Shown here piece by piece: positions 6,464 through 10,497 of a stretch of 10,497 bases of DNA. Under the pieces are notes generated by a model. That model saw only the letters and a list, made by a program, of their open reading frames with translations, did no database searches and was not told the origin of the DNA. The stretch comes from Deltaproteobacteria bacterium. GTDB lineage: Bacteria > Desulfobacterota > GWC2-55-46 > DRQE01. Position 1 is the stretch's first letter, and every line of letters starts with the position of its first letter. The stretch lies in the NCBI GenBank assembly GCA_011371515.1, contig DRQE01000108.1, positions 1 through 10,497 on the forward strand, read 5' to 3'. A program made the translations under genes and the position numbers.

Positions 6464-7965
6464 GCTACAGGGCGCTTCTATACATATTCGTACTCCTAAT
6501 AAGTCTTTTCAGGGTTCTATATATCATCTATTCTCCCTTCGACCTCTCGCCAGACGAGGCACACTACTGGGAATGGTCAAGAAGGCTGGACCTTAGCTAC
6601 TACAGTAAGGGTCCCGGAGTTGCCTACATAATAGCCCTATTTACCACACTTCTTGGTGATACAGAGATAGGGGTGAGGTTCGGGGCGGTACTTTTCGCTG
6701 CCCTCACAACGGTGGCACTCTTTTTCTTTACAAAAGAGCTTACAGGAAGCCAGCGGCAGGCACTTGCTTCGGCTGTCATATTGAACATTGTGCCCCTGTT
6801 TTTTGCTGGCTCAATACTCATGACCACAGACATACTGCTGGTATTTTTCTGGACACTCTCTCTTTACGGGCTCAAAAAACTCCTTGTAGATGGCAAGAGA
6901 AGATGGTGGTACCTTATAGGCTTGGCTACAGGCATAGGGTTTCTATGCAAGTATACGATGATACTCTTCTACGGCTGCCTCTTCCTGCTTCTTCTTGCCA
7001 CTGGAAGGCTGAAAGAAGAGGCAAGAAGAAAGGAGCCCTATATAGCCCTTCTTATAACCTTCACACTGACACTTCCTGTTGTAATCTGGAACATAAGGAA
7101 TGATTTTGTGAGTTTCCGCCATGTGGCAGGCCTTACCCATGTAGAAAGGGGTTTTACCATCTCACTGGAACACCTTCTGGAATTTCTGGGCTCCCAGTTC
7201 GCCATCCTAACCCCGCTGCTTTTTACAGGCATACTTTATACCTTCTGGGTCTGTGCAAAGAGGGCTTTCAAGGGTAGAGACATCCGTGCCTCCATCATCT
7301 TCTGGATGTCTTTTCCCATACTTCTTCTCTTCATATTGAAAAGCCTTCAGGCAAAGGTGCAGGCAAACTGGGCGGTGCTCGCCTACATAGGCGGGCTTAC
7401 AGGGCTTGTATGGGTCTTTGCAGAAAGGATGGGCAGAAGGGTGTGGCAGGCAGTGGCGGCACTGTCTGTGCTGGTTGCAATGGCACTTTCTCTGCTTCTC
7501 TTCTTTCCCTTCATGCTTGATGACAGGATGGAGGCAAAGCTCATGCGTGCTGCCATATATAAAAGGACCTATGGCTGGAACGAGCTTGGAAGAAAGATAT
7601 CAGAGCTGAAAGAAGAGCTTGAAAAGGAAGGTCCCCTCTTTATCGTAAGCGATAGATACCAGATTGCAAGTGAGCTTGCCTTCTATGTAAAGGGACATCC
7701 ACGCACATATAACCTCTATACCGGTGGAAGAAGGCTAAACCAGTATGACCTGTGGGAGGGGTTCTACACACTTAAAGGCTACAACGCCATACATGTAAGA
7801 AGTGGCGATGTGGACATGGAGCCAGCCTTCAGAAAGGCATTCCAGAGTTGCCGTAGAGAGCTCTTTACCGTGCAATGGAAAAGTACACCTGTAAAGAGGT
7901 TCTCCATATTCATCTGCCGTGGCTTCAAAGGGTTCACCCCCCCACCGGTAGGGGCAAGATACTGA
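6460..7965 (+). CDS. ArnT/PMT-like membrane glycosyltransferase (GT39/GT83-type)
   Basis: This 501-residue polytopic membrane protein belongs to the PMT_2 group, which moves sugars from a polyprenyl-phosphate donor to lipid A, proteins or other periplasmic acceptors. The key feature is SPDEAHYWEW (30-39), with the acidic pair D32-E33 in the first periplasmic loop, followed by LSYYSKGPGVAY (45-56), which corresponds to the YFSKPP-type stretch of ArnT-like enzymes. About ten hydrophobic segments run from residue 5 to 350. A soluble C-terminal part (about 365-501) contains YVKGHPRTYNLYTGGRRLNQYDLWEG-like sequence typical of this subgroup. It begins inside the stop of the PAP2 gene (ATGA), so the phosphatase may recycle the polyprenyl carrier or prepare the acceptor. 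No undecaprenyl-phosphate sugar synthase is in the window. A run of seven C at 7937-7943 lies near the end but the frame is intact. Confidence 0.86.
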   Translation: MSYRALLYIFVLLISLFRVLYIIYSPFDLSPDEAHYWEWSRRLDLSYYSKGPGVAYIIALFTTLLGDTEIGVRFGAVLFAALTTVALFFFTKELTGSQRQALASAVILNIVPLFFAGSILMTTDILLVFFWTLSLYGLKKLLVDGKRRWWYLIGLATGIGFLCKYTMILFYGCLFLLLLATGRLKEEARRKEPYIALLITFTLTLPVVIWNIRNDFVSFRHVAGLTHVERGFTISLEHLLEFLGSQFAILTPLLFTGILYTFWVCAKRAFKGRDIRASIIFWMSFPILLLFILKSLQAKVQANWAVLAYIGGLTGLVWVFAERMGRRVWQAVAALSVLVAMALSLLLFFPFMLDDRMEAKLMRAAIYKRTYGWNELGRKISELKEELEKEGPLFIVSDRYQIASELAFYVKGHPRTYNLYTGGRRLNQYDLWEGFYTLKGYNAIHVRSGDVDMEPAFRKAFQSCRRELFTVQWKSTPVKRFSIFICRGFKGFTPPPVGARY

Positions 7966-8097
7966 TGGCTAAACCCCTGTCTTTTCGAACACCTTTAAGA
8001 GCTTCTGGCTTCACCACCTGCAGGCACCCCACACCTGTGGGTTCAAACTGTTTGACAACACTTATGTGTTTGGAGTAATTTAATTATTTAGGGCTTC
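7966..8097 (+). promoter_or_regulatory. Intergenic region with promoter and palindromes for the cytochrome/FGE operon
   Basis: This 132-base gap separates two plus-strand operons. TTGACA (8052-8057) is a perfect -35, with TAATTT (8076-8081) 18 bases on as a weak -10. An 11-base palindrome CAAAC-T-GTTTG (8044-8054) overlaps the -35, and AACAC-TTAT-GTGTT (8057-8070) fills the spacer. The second has the half-site/4-base-gap layout seen in many dimeric regulators, including CRP/FNR types, but is not a consensus FNR or CRP site. A weak 5-bp hairpin (CCCAC/GTGGG, 8028-8041) lacks a T-tract and is not a convincing terminator. The rest shows nothing recognisable. Confidence 0.5.
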
Positions 8098-8517
8098 ATG
8101 GTGGGTCTTTCAGGATATATCTTGAGCGTTATAGTATTGCTGGCAGTATGTATGGTGCCCACACCTTCCCTTGCCGTGGTGGATGGAAAGGCACTCTACA
8201 TGCGATGGTGCAGCCAGTGCCATGGTGAGGACGGAAGAGGTGACGGGGTAAACTCGACCCCTGACATGAGCATAAACCCCAGAGACCATACAGATGCCAC
8301 ATTCATGTCCACAAAGACAGACGAGCAGCTTGAAGAGGTCATAAGATACGGGGGAGCAGGTATAGCCAAGTCACCCCTTATGCCACCATGGAGGAAGACC
8401 CTCACAGACGAGGAGATAAAAGCCCTTGTAAAGTACTTAAGAGCGCTCTGCAGGTGCCAGTACAGGGGCATAGTGTCACACAAGAAACTCAGGAGGATTG
8501 ACCCTGACTTTAGATGA
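8098..8517 (+). CDS. Secreted small mono-haem cytochrome c (class I)
   Basis: This is a periplasmic electron carrier of 139 residues. An N-terminal signal sequence (hydrophobic 5-20, PTPSLA end near 26) directs export, where haem would be attached at C38-SQ-C41-H42. The cytochrome fold is supported by GEDGRGDG (43-50) after the haem site, a likely axial methionine M95 in SPLMPPW, and LTDEEIKALVKYLRAL (102-117), the usual C-terminal helix. The tail after that helix has an unusual CRC (118-120) and a basic stretch KKLRR. The ATG at 8098 follows AGGG at short spacing; a GTG at 8101 is an alternative. It is the first gene after the promoter region and overlaps the next gene by ATGA, so it is probably the electron partner of the di-haem FGE-domain protein. 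Confidence 0.92.
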   Translation: MVGLSGYILSVIVLLAVCMVPTPSLAVVDGKALYMRWCSQCHGEDGRGDGVNSTPDMSINPRDHTDATFMSTKTDEQLEEVIRYGGAGIAKSPLMPPWRKTLTDEEIKALVKYLRALCRCQYRGIVSHKKLRRIDPDFR

Positions 8518-9434
8518 TACGGCAAACTCTTATAGTAGCTGTGCTTGTTGCCATGCTCCTTTCAGCCCCTCAGGTGGGGGCAGAGACCTGTGTGGAGTGC
8601 CATACAAAACCGAAGTACAAAAAGGAGGACATGGCAAGGCTTAAGGAGTGTCTTCGCTGCCATGCAAAGAGTGGACACCCCGGAAAGGACACAAAAGAGG
8701 TGATATCCCCTGAAAGATACAGAACGAAAAAAAAGCCTGACCTTACCGATATGGTCTACATACCCCCGGGGGAGTTCCTTATGGGCACAGACGACCGCCT
8801 TAGAGACGAAAAACCACTTCATGTGGTCTATATAGATGGCTTCTACATAGATAAGTACGAGGTAACAAACAAAAAGTACAAAGAGTTCATAGACGCCACA
8901 GGCCATCCCCCACCCTACCACTGGGAAGGCGGCACCTATCCGGAGGGAAAGGCAGACCATCCTGTGGTATATGTCTCATGGTTCGATGCCTACGCCTACT
9001 GTCTGTGGCAGGGCAAAAGGCTACCAAGGGAAAGAGAATGGGAGAAGGCTGCCCGTGGCACCGACGGAAGAATCTATCCATGGGGTAATGAGTGGGATAT
9101 AAACAAATCTAACAACCCACTGAGGGGACAGGAGGACACAATGCCCGTTGGCTCCTTCGAGGCAGGAAAAAGCCCCTATGGACTCTACGACATGAGTGGC
9201 AACGTATGGGAGTGGGTGGACGATGAATACCTGCCACATCCCGGCTCTGATTACATAAACCCCGAGTTCGGAAGAAACTACAAACTCCTTAAGGGAGGCT
9301 CATGGTGGGACTGCATGTTCTACGGCTGTGGCATATCGGCACCCACCTACAACAGGGCGTTCTTCGACCCATCAACGACAAACGACAGCTTCGGCTTCAG
9401 GTGTGCGGCAGATGTACCAGAAGATACTGAATAG
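8514..9434 (+). CDS. Exported di-haem cytochrome fused to an FGE-sulfatase (SUMF1) domain, C-X4-C present
   Basis: This 306-residue protein has three parts. Residues 1-23 are a signal peptide (hydrophobic core 6-17, VGA cleavage site). Residues 24-60 carry two c-type haem motifs, C26-VE-C29-H30 and C46-LR-C49-H50. Residues 80-300 form an FGE-sulfatase domain with MVYIPPGEFLMG (80-91), GFYIDKYEVTN (109-119), DHPVVYVSWFDAYAYC (148-163), GKRLPREREWEKAARG (167-182), YPWGNEWD (188-195), GLYDMSGNVWEW (223-234), KGGSWWDC (260-267) and GFRCAAD (294-300). The pair C267/C272 (C-X4-C) sits where formylglycine-generating enzyme has its copper-binding catalytic cysteines, one residue further from GGS than in the human enzyme. 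The gene starts within the cytochrome c stop (ATGA) and overlaps the next FGE gene by 23 bases. A true FGE role is uncertain: no sulfatase is visible, and the enzyme normally needs oxygen. A structural or redox-linked role is equally possible. Confidence 0.9.
   Translation: MIRQTLIVAVLVAMLLSAPQVGAETCVECHTKPKYKKEDMARLKECLRCHAKSGHPGKDTKEVISPERYRTKKKPDLTDMVYIPPGEFLMGTDDRLRDEKPLHVVYIDGFYIDKYEVTNKKYKEFIDATGHPPPYHWEGGTYPEGKADHPVVYVSWFDAYAYCLWQGKRLPREREWEKAARGTDGRIYPWGNEWDINKSNNPLRGQEDTMPVGSFEAGKSPYGLYDMSGNVWEWVDDEYLPHPGSDYINPEFGRNYKLLKGGSWWDCMFYGCGISAPTYNRAFFDPSTTNDSFGFRCAADVPEDTE
9035..9058 (+). repeat. 24-base identical block shared by FGE copies 1 and 2 (copy 1)
   Basis: The 24 bases 9035-9058 (encoding most of EWEKAARG) are identical to 9837-9860 in the next gene. 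Flanking bases differ only slightly (for example CTACCA upstream in both). The match is within a conserved protein motif, but identity at third codon positions suggests recent duplication or gene conversion. Confidence 0.7.
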
Positions 9435-10221
9435 ACTCGTCATGCTCATATGTGTGTTCGTTCTTTATTCATGCTCTGGCTCCGGTGCGCCGGAGATAGA
9501 GGGAATGGTCTACATACCCCCCGGTGAGTTCATAATGGGCAGTAACGAGGTGGACACCCAAGGGCTTGGCAAGGAGTTCGGGCTTCGCTCCGGAAGGTTC
9601 TACGAGGACGAGCGCCCCATGAGAAAACTCTACCTCAAGGGCTTCTACATAGATAAGTATGAGGTTACAAACGCAGAGTACAAAAAGTTCATCGATGCCA
9701 CAGGCTATCCTGCCCCCAAAAACTGGAACGGTAGAGACTATCCTGAAGGTAGAGCCAACCATCCTGTAAACAATGTTACATGGTACGATGCCCATGCCTA
9801 CTGCACATGGGCAGGAAAAAGGCTACCAACGGAAGAAGAATGGGAGAAGGCTGCCCGTGGGCCCTACGGCTGGACATACCCATGGGGTGATGAGTACGAT
9901 GAGAAGAAGGCAAACCTTACCACAGGCGACACAGCTCCTGTTGGAAGCTACCCTGAGGACAGAAGCTACTACGGTGTGTACGACATGGCAGGCAATGTTA
10001 TGGAATGGGTAGATGCATGGTATGAGCCATATCCCGGTAACACCGCAAAGATAAAGGACTATGGAAAGAAGTACCGTGTGCTTCGTGGTGGCTCTGGCAG
10101 TGTGCTGGGCCATTACATAATAGGCAAGATATTTGCCCGTTCATCCACACGCCACTACTACCTGCCAGGTGGCGCAGGTAACGACGGTGGGTTTCGCTGC
10201 GCAAAGGACGCTCCGGAGTAA
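9412..10221 (+). CDS. FGE-sulfatase (SUMF1) domain lipoprotein lacking the catalytic cysteines
   Basis: This is a predicted lipoprotein of 269 residues. The frame is open from 9328, but the start at the ATG at 9412 yields a proper lipoprotein signal: basic start (MYQKILNR), hydrophobic core and lipobox LYSC ending at C21. The remainder is one FGE-sulfatase domain: MVYIPPGEFIMG (32-43), GFYIDKYEVTNAEY (77-90), NHPVNNVTWYDAHAYC (116-131), GKRLPTEEEWEKAARG (135-150), YPWGDEYD (156-163), GVYDMAGNVMEW (188-199), LRGGSGS (224-230) and GFRCAKD (260-266). It has a longer loop after FIMG (about 44-68) than the preceding paralogue. Where formylglycine-generating enzymes carry two cysteines after GGS, this protein reads GSVLGHYIIGK and has none, so oxidase activity is unlikely; a binding or structural role is inferred. 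The first 23 bases overlap the upstream gene. Confidence 0.88.
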   Translation: MYQKILNRLVMLICVFVLYSCSGSGAPEIEGMVYIPPGEFIMGSNEVDTQGLGKEFGLRSGRFYEDERPMRKLYLKGFYIDKYEVTNAEYKKFIDATGYPAPKNWNGRDYPEGRANHPVNNVTWYDAHAYCTWAGKRLPTEEEWEKAARGPYGWTYPWGDEYDEKKANLTTGDTAPVGSYPEDRSYYGVYDMAGNVMEWVDAWYEPYPGNTAKIKDYGKKYRVLRGGSGSVLGHYIIGKIFARSSTRHYYLPGGAGNDGGFRCAKDAPE

Positions 10222-10249
10222 ATACTCTCGCAGAGGTCTATCAGGTTAG

Positions 10250-10497
10250 ATGAAAAGGCTTCTCAAAACCAGCTCCACAGTACTGCTTGTTGTGATAACG
10301 ATTATGATGGCTCTTTCAGGTTGTGAAAGAAAGCCAGAGGATATGGTCTATGTGCCTGAAGGCGAGTTCACAATGGGAAGCAACCTCGGTGAAGAGGACG
10401 AAAAACCTGAAAGAAAGCTCTACCTTAAGGGCTGCTATATAGATAAGCATGAGGTTACAAACGCAGAGTACAGAAAGTTTGTAAAAGAGACAGGACA
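10250..10497 (+). CDS. Third FGE-sulfatase (SUMF1) domain lipoprotein (3' end outside window)
   Basis: From the ATG at 10250, 82 residues are visible before the window ends. They open with a basic n-region (MKRLLK), a hydrophobic core and the lipobox LSGC (lipidated Cys at about 25). The start of an FGE-sulfatase domain follows: DMVYVPEGEFTMGSN and GCYIDKHEVTNAEYRKF. AGG lies a few bases before the ATG. The gap from the previous stop is 28 bases, so it is very probably co-transcribed. It is closer to the second copy than the first in this region (both read KLYLKG and EVTNAEY, and share a 21-base identical run at 9661-9681 and 10451-10471). Whether it keeps the C-X4-C pair cannot be seen. Confidence 0.87.
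   Translation, partial: MKRLLKTSSTVLLVVITIMMALSGCERKPEDMVYVPEGEFTMGSNLGEEDEKPERKLYLKGCYIDKHEVTNAEYRKFVKETG

Noticed and set aside
7937..7943. Run of seven C near the end of the glycosyltransferase gene as a phase-variation tract
   Set aside because: Short tract, close to the C-terminus, and the present frame gives a normal stop; no evidence of switching from a single sequence.
9328..9411. Upstream start for the second FGE gene (28 extra residues)
   Set aside because: The extra residues are low in hydrophobic content and would bury the lipoprotein signal peptide; the ATG at 9412 gives a normal lipobox protein.
1..10497. CRISPR arrays, insertion sequences, phage or toxin-antitoxin genes
   Set aside because: No regularly spaced direct repeats, transposase or integrase motifs, or target-site duplications were seen; the only repeats are those between the FGE paralogues.

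Overview
The window looks like a piece of chromosome from an anaerobic, probably thermophilic or sulfur-cycling Gram-negative bacterium. The signs are a soluble heterodisulfide-reductase set (hdrCBA) joined to two-subunit class I [4Fe-4S] fumarase and malate dehydrogenase, exported c-type haem proteins and lipoproteins, an ArnT-like glycosyltransferase, CCA-encoding tRNAs, and strong use of AGG/AGA (Arg) and ATA (Ile) codons. Nitrospirota (Thermodesulfovibrio-like) or Thermodesulfobacteriota would fit. This is inference from gene content; no marker gene settles it.

Left half (1-5368, minus strand): one apparent operon, in transcription order mdh, fumA (alpha), fumB (beta), hdrC, hdrB, hdrA. 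HdrA runs off the left edge. The gaps are 21, 57, 5 and 88 bases, and hdrB overlaps hdrA by 13. mdh and fumA both use TTG starts. Two promoter candidates precede mdh; the proximal one carries a perfect 15-base palindrome over its -10 box. The two longer gaps each hold a stem-loop without a U-tract. The genes interconvert oxaloacetate, malate and fumarate, and add a thiol/disulfide or flavin-based electron-transfer module.

Centre (5369-5878): a divergent regulatory region, then tRNA-Val(UAC) and tRNA-Asp(GUC), closed by a strong, near-symmetric rho-independent terminator.

Right half (5879-10497, plus strand): first a PAP2-family membrane phosphatase coupled by ATGA to an ArnT/PMT-like glycosyltransferase, a likely envelope lipid/glycan modification pair. 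After a 132-base gap with its own promoter and palindromes comes a second operon: a small secreted mono-haem cytochrome c, then three tandem FGE-sulfatase (SUMF1) domain proteins. The first is fused to an exported di-haem (two CXXCH) segment and keeps a C-X4-C pair where formylglycine-generating enzyme has its copper-binding catalytic cysteines. The second is a lipoprotein that has lost both cysteines. The third is a lipoprotein cut by the window edge. This exported cytochrome/FGE-domain array is the least explained and most interesting part of the window.
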